Shown here piece by piece: positions 1 through 8,341 of a stretch of 38,287 nucleotides of DNA. The notes beneath the pieces were generated by a model, which saw only the letters and a list, made by a program, of their open reading frames with translations, did no database searches and was not told the DNA's origin. This DNA comes from Eubacterium sp. (lineage in GTDB: Bacteria; Bacillota; Clostridia; Lachnospirales; Lachnospiraceae), in contig JAILAR010000157.1 in NCBI GenBank assembly GCA_024681515.1, forward strand, positions 1 through 38,287, in the 5' to 3' direction. The position numbers and the translations under genes were made by a program. Each line of letters begins with the position of its first letter. Within the stretch, counting starts at the first letter, position 1.

Positions 1-392
1 GCGATCTCACCTTTTTTTTCCGGCAGGTTTCCCTGAAGCAGCTCCGGTGTACTGATCCGCTCCGTCTTTCGGATGAGCGGGACGAATACATTTGCCCCGT
101 TTAGACTCGCAGTCACGTCCAGCTGATGGAATCCCTCCACATCAACGACGCCGTCAATTCCACGCAGGGTTTCAAGTTCAGTGGTAAGGAGTCCCGTCTT
201 GCTGATCACGTCAATATCTTTGAAATTGTGTTTCTTATAGTAGGCGGTGCCGTCCCGTTCTGTGGACATATTGAAAAAACGGCACCCCATAAAAACCCCC
301 ACGGTCAGCATCGTAACGATCACAATAGAGATCCAGGAGACATTCTTTTTACGTATATTACGGATCGCATCTTTACGTTGTGTTTTTTTCAT
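1..392 (-). CDS. ABC transporter permease, FtsX/MacB type (partial, N-terminus only)
   Basis: Only the first 130 codons are present; the gene runs off the left edge. The start is an ATG at 392 preceded by GGAGC. The protein opens with a basic cytoplasmic stretch (MKKTQRKDAIRNIRKKN), one hydrophobic segment at about residues 18-36, and then an extracytoplasmic region, which is the usual start of a MacB/FtsX-family permease with a large external domain. It begins 51 bp after the stop of the GAF-ABC ATPase gene, so the two probably form one transporter of the LolCDE/MacB class. These export peptides or lipoproteins, or act by mechanotransmission; the substrate cannot be told from this fragment. 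Confidence 0.75.
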   Translation of the reverse strand, partial: MKKTQRKDAIRNIRKKNVSWISIVIVTMLTVGVFMGCRFFNMSTERDGTAYYKKHNFKDIDVISKTGLLTTELETLRGIDGVVDVEGFHQLDVTASLNGANVFVPLIRKTERISTPELLQGNLPEKKGEI

Positions 393-443
393 TTCTGCTC
401 CAATCGGTCAGACTATCACTCTTTTTCCGGTTCCTGTTTTCCG

Positions 444-1676
444 TTACCAGATGATCTCGACTGCTTTGAGCGGTTTCATGTTCACGCGGACGCTGGAGAT
501 CCGTCCGCCCCGCAGCTTGATCACACGATCTGCCATCTTGGCAATCTCAGCATTGTGCGTGATCATAACAACGGTTTTCCCCTGATTCCGAACAATGTCC
601 TCCACGATCACAAGAACCTCCTGACCGGTCTGAAAATCCAGCGCCGCCGTAGGCTCATCTGCCAGGATCACCCGGGGATTTTTCACCAGTGCACGGGCAA
701 TGGAGATCCTCTGCTGCTGTCCGCCGGACATCTGCGCAGGAAAATGTCCTGCTCTCTGTGACATTCCTACGATAGCCAGCGCATCCTCTGCTTTCAGAGG
801 ATCCTTGCAGTTTTCCGCCACAAACTCGATATTTTCGATCGCCGAGAGATTCGGCATCAGGTTGTAGGACTGGAAAATAAAACCGATATAGTCTCTGCGG
901 TACTCCGTCAGATCCTTATCCGTCGGATGAGAAAAGTCTTTGCCATCAACCGTGAGCGTTCCTTCCGACAGATTATCCATACCGCCGACGATGTTCAGCA
1001 TGGTAGATTTACCGCAGCCGCTCTCACCGAGGATCACCAGAAATTCTCCTTCAAAGATATCCAGGTCGATCCCCTTCAGCACTGTAAGGACACTGTCTCC
1101 GGACGGGAAGGTTTTCTTAACCCCACGCAGAGAGATGATCACCTTTTTGTCCGTTCGAATATTGACGTCATAACCCTTATCCTCGATATCCAGGGCTGCC
1201 AGAGCGGCGATATTCCCGGCCAGCATGGCATCCTGATCCGTAAAGCCTTCCGCATCATTATCAGAATCTTTGTTAACAAGCTGCATTGCGCCGTATACAT
1301 TTGTTCCCGTTTTCAAAGGAACCACCAATGTATTCCGGGTCCGGATACCGGTTTCTTCATCCTCTCCGATATTATACCGGGGGTCTTTCGCACAGTCCTC
1401 TATGGCAACAACTTCCTGTTCATGAAACACCCTGCCGATCAGACCCTGCGTTGCTGAGATACTGATACCGACAACATCCGTTTTCCCATAACTGGCCACA
1501 ATGAATAAGCGGTCCTCTTTATCATCATAAAGCCATGCAAATCCATTTTCACACCCTATGGTCTGACCCAGGATTGAAAGGCAGGTGGACAATCCGTTTT
1601 CCATCTGCTTTTCCTTCTGAAGTGCTTCAGTTGCGTCCCATATCGCCTGAATGTACACCGCGCCTTTCTCTGCCAT
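444..1676 (-). CDS. ABC transporter ATP-binding protein with N-terminal GAF domain
   Basis: About 410 aa, with two parts. Residues about 10-165 look like a GAF sensor domain (GFAWLYDDKEDRLFIVASYG, then GLIGRVF and NTLVVPLK). Residues about 180-400 are a LolD/MacB-type ATPase with Walker A GESGCGKST, Q-loop FIFQSYNLMPNL, signature MSGGQQQRISIARAL, Walker B VILADEPTAALD and an H-loop MITHN. The start at 1676 is chosen because GAGAGG lies 6 nt upstream; an in-frame ATG at 1697 is possible but has no clear ribosome binding site. The downstream gene is the matching permease. A GAF domain on the ATPase suggests that transport or assembly responds to a small cytoplasmic ligand. That role is inference; both folds are recognised from motifs. 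Confidence 0.88.
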   Translation of the reverse strand: MAEKGAVYIQAIWDATEALQKEKQMENGLSTCLSILGQTIGCENGFAWLYDDKEDRLFIVASYGKTDVVGISISATQGLIGRVFHEQEVVAIEDCAKDPRYNIGEDEETGIRTRNTLVVPLKTGTNVYGAMQLVNKDSDNDAEGFTDQDAMLAGNIAALAALDIEDKGYDVNIRTDKKVIISLRGVKKTFPSGDSVLTVLKGIDLDIFEGEFLVILGESGCGKSTMLNIVGGMDNLSEGTLTVDGKDFSHPTDKDLTEYRRDYIGFIFQSYNLMPNLSAIENIEFVAENCKDPLKAEDALAIVGMSQRAGHFPAQMSGGQQQRISIARALVKNPRVILADEPTAALDFQTGQEVLVIVEDIVRNQGKTVVMITHNAEIAKMADRVIKLRGGRISSVRVNMKPLKAVEIIW

Positions 1677-1723
1677 GCGGTACCTCTCTTTCATCATGGA
1701 AAAATCAATAATCTATAGGAAAT

Positions 1724-1756
1724 AAATATAACAGTTATATTTTAGCATGGGGTCAA
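1724..1756 (-). promoter_or_regulatory. Promoter with perfect 19-bp dyad for the GAF-ABC operon
   Basis: On the minus strand a TTGACC (1751-1756) is followed after 17 bp by TGTTAT (1728-1733). A perfect palindrome, AAATATAACAGTTATATTT (9-bp arms, one central base, 1724-1742), covers the -10. The layout is what a dimeric TetR- or GntR-like repressor site looks like. No regulator gene is adjacent, so the binding factor is unknown. Confidence 0.5.
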
Positions 1757-1784
1757 TGATTTGAACAGAACCGGCTTATCCCTG

Positions 1785-2897
1785 TCATAACTCGATCAGT
1801 TCTTTCGGGGAATGCGCAAAGCTTCGGTATCCGGATTCCGCCACAACACCCATATCCTCGATCCGTACGCCTCCGAAGCCCGGAACATAGATACCCGGTT
1901 CTATGGTCTCGATCATTCCCGGAACCAGAAATGTTTCGTCCCTGGTGTTCAGCGCCGGGCTTTCATGGATATAAAGCCCCACGGAATGTCCCAGACCATG
2001 TCCGAAATATTCACCGTAACCGGCATCCCGAATATAGTCTCTGGCAATTTTATCCACATCCCGGCAGCGCATGCCAGGGCGAAGTCCCTCCATGGCTTTC
2101 AGCTGTGCCTGAAGCACTGTATGATGAATCTTCCGCTGTTCCTCGGATGCCTTACCGATTACAACCGTACGTGTCATATCCGAGCAATACCCCTGATAGA
2201 TACAGCCGAAATCCATGGTGACAAAATCACCCTTCTCCAGTTTTTTCTCCGTCGGGATCGCATGCGGCATGGAACTGTGGAGGCCGGAAGCAACGATCGT
2301 ATCAAAGGACAGACCCTCCGCTCCGTTTTTTTTCATCGAGTATTCCAGTTCTGCTGCCACTTCCAGTTCCGTGATCCCCGGTTTCAGAAACTTCAGAATA
2401 TGTGAGAATGCCAGATCACCGATGGATTCCGCTTTTTTCAGTAATTCCAGCTCCTGCTCTGTCTTGATCTGACGCGGGATGAGCAGCGCATCTTCCAGCG
2501 GCACCAGCTTTACCCCAAGTTCCTTATGATATTTGGAAAATGTACTGCAGATCATGGATCGGTCTTCAAAACCCACCTCTTCCGCGTGAGCTGCAGCCAG
2601 CTGTGCCCGAAGCTGATCAAAAAGCGGTGCATCATGATTATATTCCCGTACCGAAAAACCATGGCCTGCCTTCTCTGTCTCCTGCCCGGCCGCCTCTGTA
2701 TAACGAGAATCCACATATAGTATAGCTTCTGATCCTGCTTCTTCTCCAACAGCATCCTCTGACCGAGCGCTGTTCACTGTACACAGCGCTACGCCTTCTC
2801 CGCCTCGGAATCCGGTATAATAACGCAGGCTGTACGCATCCGTGATCAGGATCCCCTGCAGGCCGCGGTCCGTCATCATTTCCGTTAATCGTTTCAT
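1785..2897 (-). CDS. M24B-family Xaa-Pro aminopeptidase
   Basis: 370 aa. The N-terminal half is the creatinase-like domain (LTEMMTDRGLQGILITDAYSLRYYTG); the C-terminal half has the pita-bread metal site: DFGCIYQGYCSDMTRT gives the two Asp ligands, GHGLGHSVGLYIHE the His, and IEPGIYVPGFGGVRIED the two Glu ligands. It should be a cytoplasmic, metal-dependent (Mn or Co) enzyme that removes an N-terminal residue ahead of proline in peptide salvage. The start at 2897 follows a perfect AGGAGG with 6-nt spacing; an upstream in-frame ATG at 2918 overlaps that site and is rejected. One of the dispersed intergenic repeats lies just upstream. Confidence 0.93.
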   Translation of the reverse strand: MKRLTEMMTDRGLQGILITDAYSLRYYTGFRGGEGVALCTVNSARSEDAVGEEAGSEAILYVDSRYTEAAGQETEKAGHGFSVREYNHDAPLFDQLRAQLAAAHAEEVGFEDRSMICSTFSKYHKELGVKLVPLEDALLIPRQIKTEQELELLKKAESIGDLAFSHILKFLKPGITELEVAAELEYSMKKNGAEGLSFDTIVASGLHSSMPHAIPTEKKLEKGDFVTMDFGCIYQGYCSDMTRTVVIGKASEEQRKIHHTVLQAQLKAMEGLRPGMRCRDVDKIARDYIRDAGYGEYFGHGLGHSVGLYIHESPALNTRDETFLVPGMIETIEPGIYVPGFGGVRIEDMGVVAESGYRSFAHSPKELIEL

Positions 2898-2910
2898 ACA
2901 TAACCTCCTA

Positions 2911-2960
2911 TATTTCACACCTTCGCGCTCCGTATCGAATCATATCGCACGTGCTCCGTA
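2911..2960 (-). repeat. Dispersed intergenic repeat (short form, two ACGGAGC units)
   Basis: In gene orientation it contains ACGGAGCAC, then ACGGAGCGCGAAGGTGTGAA, ending directly upstream of the AGGAGG of the peptidase gene. It matches the elements at 11198-11359, 25292-25392 and 29636-29706 but lacks the full hairpin arm. Confidence 0.55.
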
Positions 2961-3039
2961 GTAAAACCGAAACAGAGCCGGGTCCCAAGGATTCCGGCTT
3001 TGCTATATTTTTCAATTCAGTTTCAGAATTCCGATCGCA

Positions 3040-3897
3040 TCAGAATTCCAGCTCTTTTTTGCGGAATACAGTCTGGGACAGGATCAACGGAAGGATGATG
3101 AATACACCCACCAGGATCACAATGTACAGCATTGCCTTCGCAAGGTTCGGGTCAACGGCCTGGATCATATCTTCAATATTTCCTTCTGTGGCCTTCGACA
3201 CATCCAGGCTTGCCTCCCTGCCAAACAGGTAGTCGGATGCAAGTTCATACACACCGCTGGGAAGGATATAGGAAGGCTTGATCTTGTTGTCCTTCAGGAA
3301 CGGGATCATTTCCAAAAGTAAAAATAACAGTCGGAACGCATCTGCTGCCAGCAGGATATAGAGCACCAGGCCGCCCGTCGGGTTCTGGGTCATATAAAGC
3401 ACCAGCATGGCGATTGCAACATTTGCGACCAGAAGAACGGAACTGAACCACATCTTTCCGATCATGACACCGATGCCGCTCATAGATGCCCCAAAAGCAA
3501 GTGCGATCACGATCCCGATCACGCTGAAGATCAGAAGCGATTCGACAAGCAGCGCCAGAACCTCATAGAATCTTGCAAGGATCAGTCTTCTTCTGGAGAT
3601 TCCGCGTCCGATGGCAGTCTGCATGGTACGGCTCTTAAAGTCATCGGTGAAGACTGTACTGTAGATCGGAATACCGATCAGAAACGGCATCAGACCATAA
3701 GAGATACTGAAATTGGACAGAAATGCGGAAGCCTTTCCACTCGTTTCTCCAGACATCATAGTATCTGCAGAACTTGGTTTCCACACTGAAATAATTGCCA
3801 TTATGATGATCAGCAGAACCGTAATGACCATACATATGATAAATGCTTTCTTTCTCTGTGCACGGCGAAGATCCGTGAGTACAAGTCTCTTCATCAT
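3040..3897 (-). CDS. ABC-2 type transporter permease
   Basis: 285 aa with a short basic N-terminus and about six hydrophobic segments (for example AFIICMVITVLLIIIMAIISV near residues 18-38, and AMLYIVILVGVFIILPLIL near the C-terminus), the topology of ABC-2 (BcrB/LanE/YxlG-like) permeases. Its start overlaps the stop of the ATPase gene by 4 bp (ATGA), so the two are translationally coupled and form one exporter. Families with this pair give resistance or immunity to bacitracin and lantibiotics, or export unknown compounds; the substrate cannot be assigned here. Confidence 0.85.
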   Translation of the reverse strand: MMKRLVLTDLRRAQRKKAFIICMVITVLLIIIMAIISVWKPSSADTMMSGETSGKASAFLSNFSISYGLMPFLIGIPIYSTVFTDDFKSRTMQTAIGRGISRRRLILARFYEVLALLVESLLIFSVIGIVIALAFGASMSGIGVMIGKMWFSSVLLVANVAIAMLVLYMTQNPTGGLVLYILLAADAFRLLFLLLEMIPFLKDNKIKPSYILPSGVYELASDYLFGREASLDVSKATEGNIEDMIQAVDPNLAKAMLYIVILVGVFIILPLILSQTVFRKKELEF

Positions 3898-4718
3898 TGT
3901 TCGCCACCTCCGATCAGTCCGAAATAGAAATCCTCCAGAGAGGTGGTCGCCTGCACGGTTCCCTTTACCTCTACGCCGCCGGCCGCCAGCAACTGCAGGG
4001 CTTTCTCCACATCTTCATCCGCCACGTTGATGGATGTCTGTTTGCTGCCGGTCCGCATCTCTTCCTGGGTCATTTCCTTCATGAGGATACCCTCATGAAC
4101 GATACCGAAGCGGTGAGCGGTATGCTCCAACTCACCCAGAATATGAGATGATACGATAATAGTCGTACCGTATTCTTCATTTACGCGTTGGATCATATGA
4201 CGGACATCCATGATACCCTGCGGATCCAGGCCATTGGTAGGCTCGTCGAAGATCAGCAGTTCCGGATTGCCCAGCATGGCATTTGCAAGGCCAAGCCGCT
4301 GTTTCATACCAAGCGAAAACATTTTCGCCGGTTTCAGGGCCGCATCCGTGTTCAGGCCCACCAAATCGAGCACGCGGTCCACCTCACTCACCTCTTTAAT
4401 TCCCTTCAGTCTCCGGAAATAATCCAGGTTCTGGCGTGCATTCAGGTAGCCATAGAAATTGGCACCTACAAAAAATCCGATTCGGCTACGGTTTCTGCGA
4501 TTCTCCCGATTATCCTTCCCTCCGAAAATGGACACCGTGCCTCCCTCAAAATGGGAAAGGCCCAGAACCACCTTGAACAAGGTAGTCTTACCTGCGCCGT
4601 TCTTTCCGACCAGACCGTAGATATCGCCTTTGTTTACGGTCATGTTTACACCCTTCAAAACCTGGTGCTTGCCGTAACTCTTTTTTATATCCTTCAGTTC
4701 GAGTACCGCTTCACTCAA
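3894..4718 (-). CDS. ABC transporter ATP-binding protein, BcrA/LanF-like
   Basis: 274 aa. Walker A is GLVGKNGAGKTT, the signature is FSLGMKQRLGLANAM, Walker B is LLIFDEPTNGLD and the switch His is in IVSSHI. The roughly 70-residue tail after the ATPase core is typical of the bacitracin/lantibiotic-immunity subgroup. The start codon is TTG at 4718, with GGAGG 9 nt upstream; no in-frame ATG fits better. It is followed by its permease with a 4-bp overlap. A promoter lies at 4762-4791. Confidence 0.9.
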   Translation of the reverse strand: MSEAVLELKDIKKSYGKHQVLKGVNMTVNKGDIYGLVGKNGAGKTTLFKVVLGLSHFEGGTVSIFGGKDNRENRRNRSRIGFFVGANFYGYLNARQNLDYFRRLKGIKEVSEVDRVLDLVGLNTDAALKPAKMFSLGMKQRLGLANAMLGNPELLIFDEPTNGLDPQGIMDVRHMIQRVNEEYGTTIIVSSHILGELEHTAHRFGIVHEGILMKEMTQEEMRTGSKQTSINVADEDVEKALQLLAAGGVEVKGTVQATTSLEDFYFGLIGGGEQ

Positions 4719-4761
4719 AGTCTCTTACCTCCGTTTCCTGATGATCTGCATGAACGATGCT

Positions 4762-4791
4762 ATTGTAATATAAATGTCGATTTGTTGTAAA
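4762..4791 (-). promoter_or_regulatory. Promoter of the BcrA-like ABC operon
   Basis: TTTACA (4786-4791), 18-bp spacer, TACAAT (4762-4767), reading toward the TTG start at 4718. Confidence 0.55.
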
Positions 4792-4844
4792 TGTATAAAA
4801 TGACGTTTTTAGATATCATATGCGTGAGCTCATGTGCTATTTGC

Positions 4845-4974
4845 ACCAACGATCGGTCGCAGACCAGCCGCGCTTCGCATAGTCTACGATTCACGACCAA
4901 CGATCGGCCGCAGACCAGCCGCGCTTCGCGCGACCGTCGCGACTACGTCGCTTATGTCTGCGGCGATCATTGGC
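4845..4974. repeat. G+C-rich structured intergenic repeat cluster
   Basis: Two direct copies of a 34-bp unit (starting ACCAACGATCGG, running through CAGACCAGCCGCGCTTCGC) lie at 4845-4878 and 4896-4929, 51 bp apart. An inverted copy of the unit's first 20 bp lies at 4955-4974. The second direct and the inverted copy can pair into a stem of about 19 bp. In gene orientation that stem would enclose two small hairpins, GCGAC-GTA-GTCGC and GCGC-GAA-GCGC. Another inverted pair, TCTACGATTCACG at 4883-4895 and its complement at 5056-5068, encloses this region plus the terminator hairpin. No credible reading frame is present. It looks like a REP-like element or a structured RNA. Confidence 0.6.
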
Positions 4975-4991
4975 ACTCCTGCTTCGCAGGA

Positions 4992-5053
4992 TAAAGAATG
5001 AGCGGGCCACATCCATGCGTGCAAGCACGCGGGTGTGGCCCGCTCACTCTTTA
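4992..5053 (-). terminator. Long hairpin terminator after tsf
   Basis: Arms of 23 bp (TAAAGAATGAGCGGGCCACA and its near-complement, with two G-T type mismatches) enclose an inner GCGTGC-AA-GCACGC hairpin. It lies 19 bp past the tsf stop. The A- and T-rich ends are short, so it could work in both directions. Confidence 0.65.
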
Positions 5054-5071
5054 TTCGTGAATCGTAGATGC

Positions 5072-6211
5072 TTATTTGTTCATCTGCGCTGCAACTTCAG
5101 CTGCGAAGTCTTCGTTCTTCTTCTCAAGACCTTCACCTGTCTCAAAACGAACGAACTTCTTGATGCTGAAAGCACATCCGTTGTCCTTTGCAACCTTCTC
5201 TACATACTGCTTTACGGACTCCTTGTCCTCAGCCTTTACATAGGTCTGGTCAACCAGGCAGATCTCCTTCAGATGCTTGGAGAAACGTCCCTCTACAAGA
5301 CCTGCAAAGATCTTGTTCTCAAGATACTCTGCCTTGTGTGTAGCAGCGAGGTTCCGAAGTGCCTGGATCGCCGGATCGGAAAGGAAGTTGAAGAGATAGT
5401 TCATATTTGTCTTCTTCTCTTCATAGATCGCGATATCAGCCTCTGTCCAGCCCTTGCAGTCATCTCCTGCTGCTTCGTAGCTGTCAACCTTATTTGCAAC
5501 TGCCTCAGCGATGATAGCATTCAGCAGCGGCTTCGGAAGAGATGCCGGATCAGCAAGAGAGCTGTCCACGATGATCTCCTTCTCCTTTGCCAGTTCAGCA
5601 GCGGAGATCTCTTCTCTCTTAACGTAAGAAGGATTCATTGCCGCAATCTGCATAGCGATGTTCTTCATAGCTTCCTTGATCGCATCGCTCGGCTGATCGC
5701 ACTCTGCCTCAACAAGAACGCCGATCTTACCGCCCATGTGGATGTAGGAAACAACCACATCGCCTGTGATCTTCTCGAAGCGGCGGATGGTCAGGTTCTC
5801 ACCGATCTTTGCCACCATTGCCTTGTGATGATCTGTTACGGTAGCGGAAGGATCGATCTCGGATGTAGCTGCAAGGAATGCATCCATATCCGCATAATTG
5901 CCGTCATTGATCTGCTTTGCAAGACCTGCAACATAGGTCTGGAATACTTCGTTCTTTGCCACGAAATCGGTCTCGGAGTTTACCTCGATGATCGTAGCGG
6001 TCTTTGCATCCTCGGAAATGACAGTGGATACGATACCCTCTGCTGCGATACGGCCGGCCTTCTTTTCAGCGGTTGCAAGGCCTTTCTTACGAAGGAACTC
6101 TACGGCTGCATCAAAATCACCGTCTGTCTCAGTCAGTGCCTTCTTGCAATCCATCATGCCGGCACCGGTCATTTCTCTGAGGTTCTTTACATCTGCTGCT
6201 GTAATACCCAT
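5072..6211 (-). CDS. tsf: Elongation factor Ts with an internal insertion
   Basis: 379 aa; guanine-nucleotide exchange factor for EF-Tu in translation. The N-terminal UBA-like region (VKNLREMTGAGMMDCKKAL) and the TDFVAKN motif (residues 81-87) that contacts EF-Tu are intact, and the C-terminal part (AGLVEGRF, then EICLVDQTYVK) is conserved. Family members are usually about 290-310 aa. The extra length comes from about 70-80 residues between the helix ending AKEKEI (about 212) and the FAGLVEGR helix (about 302). This is the second gene of an rpsB-tsf operon, 34 bp after rpsB, and is followed by a long hairpin terminator. Confidence 0.95.
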   Translation of the reverse strand: MGITAADVKNLREMTGAGMMDCKKALTETDGDFDAAVEFLRKKGLATAEKKAGRIAAEGIVSTVISEDAKTATIIEVNSETDFVAKNEVFQTYVAGLAKQINDGNYADMDAFLAATSEIDPSATVTDHHKAMVAKIGENLTIRRFEKITGDVVVSYIHMGGKIGVLVEAECDQPSDAIKEAMKNIAMQIAAMNPSYVKREEISAAELAKEKEIIVDSSLADPASLPKPLLNAIIAEAVANKVDSYEAAGDDCKGWTEADIAIYEEKKTNMNYLFNFLSDPAIQALRNLAATHKAEYLENKIFAGLVEGRFSKHLKEICLVDQTYVKAEDKESVKQYVEKVAKDNGCAFSIKKFVRFETGEGLEKKNEDFAAEVAAQMNK

Positions 6212-6245
6212 AGTATTTCTCCTTATTCAAAAATCAATATAATAA

Positions 6246-6995
6246 TTACTCCTCAGTAGCTGCCTCTGCCTCAGCACCCTCAGCTTCCTCAGCTGCGATG
6301 GACTCTGCGTCTGCACCCTGATTTGCCTCGATGACAGCATCTGCCAGTTTGGATACGATCAGCTTTACGGCACGGATCGCATCATCATTTCCCGGGATCA
6401 CATAATCCAGTTCTTCCGGATCACAGTTTGTATCAGCGATACCTACAAGCGGAATGCCAAGTGTGTGTGCTTCCTGGATGCAGATATGCTCCTTTCTCGG
6501 GTCAACTACGAAGATCATATCCGGCAGTCTCTTCATCTCTTTCACACCGCCGATGTTCTTCTGCAGCTTCTCCATCTCTTTCTTGATCTTAACGACTTCC
6601 TTCTTCGGAAGTAAATCGAAGGTTCCGTCTGCTTCCATCTTCTCATACTTCTTCAGAGTCTCCACACGGGACTTGATGGTCTTGAAGTTGGTCAGCATAC
6701 CACCCAGCCATCTCTGGTTTACAAAGTACATACCGCAGCGCTCTGCCTCGGTCTGGATGGAGTCCTGTGCCTGCTTCTTGGTGCCTACAAAGAGGATCTT
6801 GCCGCCGTCAGCAACGGTGTCAAAAACTGCCTTGTAAGCTTCGTCCATCTTTACAACGGACTTCTGCAGGTCGATGATGTGGATCCCGTTACGCTCGGTG
6901 TAGATGTACTCGGACATCTTGGGATTCCAACGTCTTGTCTGGTGTCCGAAATGAACACCTGCCTCAAGTAACTGCTTCATGGAAATTACGCTCAT
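6246..6995 (-). CDS. rpsB: 30S ribosomal protein S2
   Basis: 249 aa. The S2 signatures [42 protein letters not shown] and [13 protein letters not shown] are all present, with an acidic Ala/Glu-rich tail. S2 joins the small subunit late, on the solvent side near S1 or mRNA exit. It is the first gene of rpsB-tsf. The start at 6995 has an AGGAGG about 8 nt upstream. A structured leader of about 110 nt lies between the promoter and the start and may carry autoregulation. Confidence 0.98.
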   Translation of the reverse strand: MSVISMKQLLEAGVHFGHQTRRWNPKMSEYIYTERNGIHIIDLQKSVVKMDEAYKAVFDTVADGGKILFVGTKKQAQDSIQTEAERCGMYFVNQRWLGGMLTNFKTIKSRVETLKKYEKMEADGTFDLLPKKEVVKIKKEMEKLQKNIGGVKEMKRLPDMIFVVDPRKEHICIQEAHTLGIPLVGIADTNCDPEELDYVIPGNDDAIRAVKLIVSKLADAVIEANQGADAESIAAEEAEGAEAEAATEE

Positions 6996-7004
6996 CTTTT
7001 TTTC

Positions 7005-7105
7005 CTCCTGGTTTTTTCTTCTGCATACCCTGATGTTCGGACGGTCAACCGAGCTGTGTTAACAGTCGGCACCAGCGCCCATGGGTATTGCATGATTTTT
7101 CGCGC
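7005..7105 (-). promoter_or_regulatory. Structured 5' leader of rpsB-tsf, candidate autoregulatory RNA
   Basis: In gene orientation GCAATACCC near the 5' end can pair with GGGTATGC near the 3' end, closing a domain. Inside it lie a GGCGCTGGTGCC hairpin and a CGGTTGACCG hairpin. The closing arm ends just before the ribosome binding site. S2 is known to repress its own mRNA in other bacteria, so a protein-binding leader is plausible, but this one was not matched to a known family. Confidence 0.4.
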
Positions 7106-7112
7106 AACGTAT

Positions 7113-7141
7113 ATACTACCATATTGATTTTAAATACGCAA
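7113..7141 (-). promoter_or_regulatory. Promoter of rpsB-tsf
   Basis: TTGCGT (7136-7141), 17-bp spacer, TAGTAT (7113-7118), reading into the rpsB leader. No strong terminator separates it from mnmA. Confidence 0.6.
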
Positions 7142-7193
7142 GGCTTTTTTCTGCCGTTTCTGCTATATTTCCGGTATACCTGATTTTGATACC

Positions 7194-8321
7194 CTATAAA
7201 ACAATGATCCCGCCGCCCAGTACATACTCTCCGTCATAAAATACCGCTGACTGTCCGGGAGTTGCTGCCCGCTGCGGTTCATCGAAAATGAGGGTGGCAG
7301 TTCCTCCTTCCGGTCCGGGGATCAGCGTCGCCGGTTGCTCCCTGTGGCGGTATCGGATCTTCGCCTTGCAGCGGATCTCCGACCCGGGAATCTCTCCGGT
7401 AATCCAGTGAAAGTCCCGAAGGCGAACCTCATTATGGAAGAGATCGGCCTCGTCCGAGAGAACCACCTGATTCTTCTCCGGATCCAAACGGGTAACATAG
7501 ATCCTTCGATCGGCAGGGACACCGAGTCCCCTTCGCTGTCCGATGGTGTAATGGATCAATCCCCTGTGGCGGCCGAGAACGTTTCCTGCGCTGTCCACGA
7601 TATCGCCTTCCGGATAATCATGATTTCTGTATCTGCATATCATGCCTGCATAATCTCCGTCCGGAACGAAGCAGATATCCTGACTTTCCTTCTTCTCTGC
7701 ATTTCGAAAACTTTGTTCTTCCGCGATCTTTCGAACCTGATCTTTCGTATACTCTCCCAACGGAAATGCGATCCGGGTCAGCTGCTCCTCCGTCAGCTGG
7801 TACAGAACATAGCTCTGATCCTTTGCAGGATCCACGGCTTTCTTCAGATAAAAATGTCCGTCCCTTTCCTCGATCCGCGCATAATGACCGGTTACGATCT
7901 TCCGACATCCGAGAGCCTCTGCTTTCTCAAAAAGTGCGGCAAATTTCATGCACCGGTTACAATCAATACAGGGATTCGGTGTTTCACAACGTTCATATGC
8001 CTGAACAAAGGGCTCGATCACCTTCTCCTGAAATTCCTTTTCATAATGAAAGATATGGTATGGTATTCCCAATCTCTCACAGACGCTGCGTGCATCATCC
8101 GTATCCTTTTTGCTGCAGCAGGTAGCCAGAAGATCCAGGCCGATCATATCATTTTCATACAGGCGCATCGTGCAGCCGATGCAGGAGTAGCCCTGATCCA
8201 GCATGCATTTTGCGGCAACGCTGCTATCCACACCTCCGCTCATAGCAATCAGCGCCGCAGGTTCTGCGGCGCTGTTCGTGCTTCTTTGTTCTTCTAAATG
8301 ATTCATGTTGCTCTGATCCAT
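7194..8321 (-). CDS. mnmA: tRNA-specific 2-thiouridylase MnmA
   Basis: 375 aa. This enzyme puts sulfur on U34 of tRNA Lys, Glu and Gln with ATP. The PP-loop SGGVDSS is at about residues 29-35, the catalytic Cys is in CETPNPCIDCN, and the second Cys is in SQDICFVPDGDY; YTIGQRRGLGV is also typical. The first 26 residues precede the PP-loop and are not conserved; the ATG at 8321 has only a weak AAAGATGAT upstream, so an internal start (for example 8306) is possible. It lies 20 bp after the MltG-like gene and is probably the last gene of the codY transcription unit. Confidence 0.96.
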   Translation of the reverse strand: MDQSNMNHLEEQRSTNSAAEPAALIAMSGGVDSSVAAKCMLDQGYSCIGCTMRLYENDMIGLDLLATCCSKKDTDDARSVCERLGIPYHIFHYEKEFQEKVIEPFVQAYERCETPNPCIDCNRCMKFAALFEKAEALGCRKIVTGHYARIEERDGHFYLKKAVDPAKDQSYVLYQLTEEQLTRIAFPLGEYTKDQVRKIAEEQSFRNAEKKESQDICFVPDGDYAGMICRYRNHDYPEGDIVDSAGNVLGRHRGLIHYTIGQRRGLGVPADRRIYVTRLDPEKNQVVLSDEADLFHNEVRLRDFHWITGEIPGSEIRCKAKIRYRHREQPATLIPGPEGGTATLIFDEPQRAATPGQSAVFYDGEYVLGGGIIVL

Positions 8322-8341
8322 ATCATCTTTTTTAATTCATA

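Noticed and set aside
4970-6259. 429-codon plus-strand frame opposite tsf
   Set aside because: Cys/Leu-rich translation without domain; it is the complement of EF-Ts codons and runs through the terminator hairpin.
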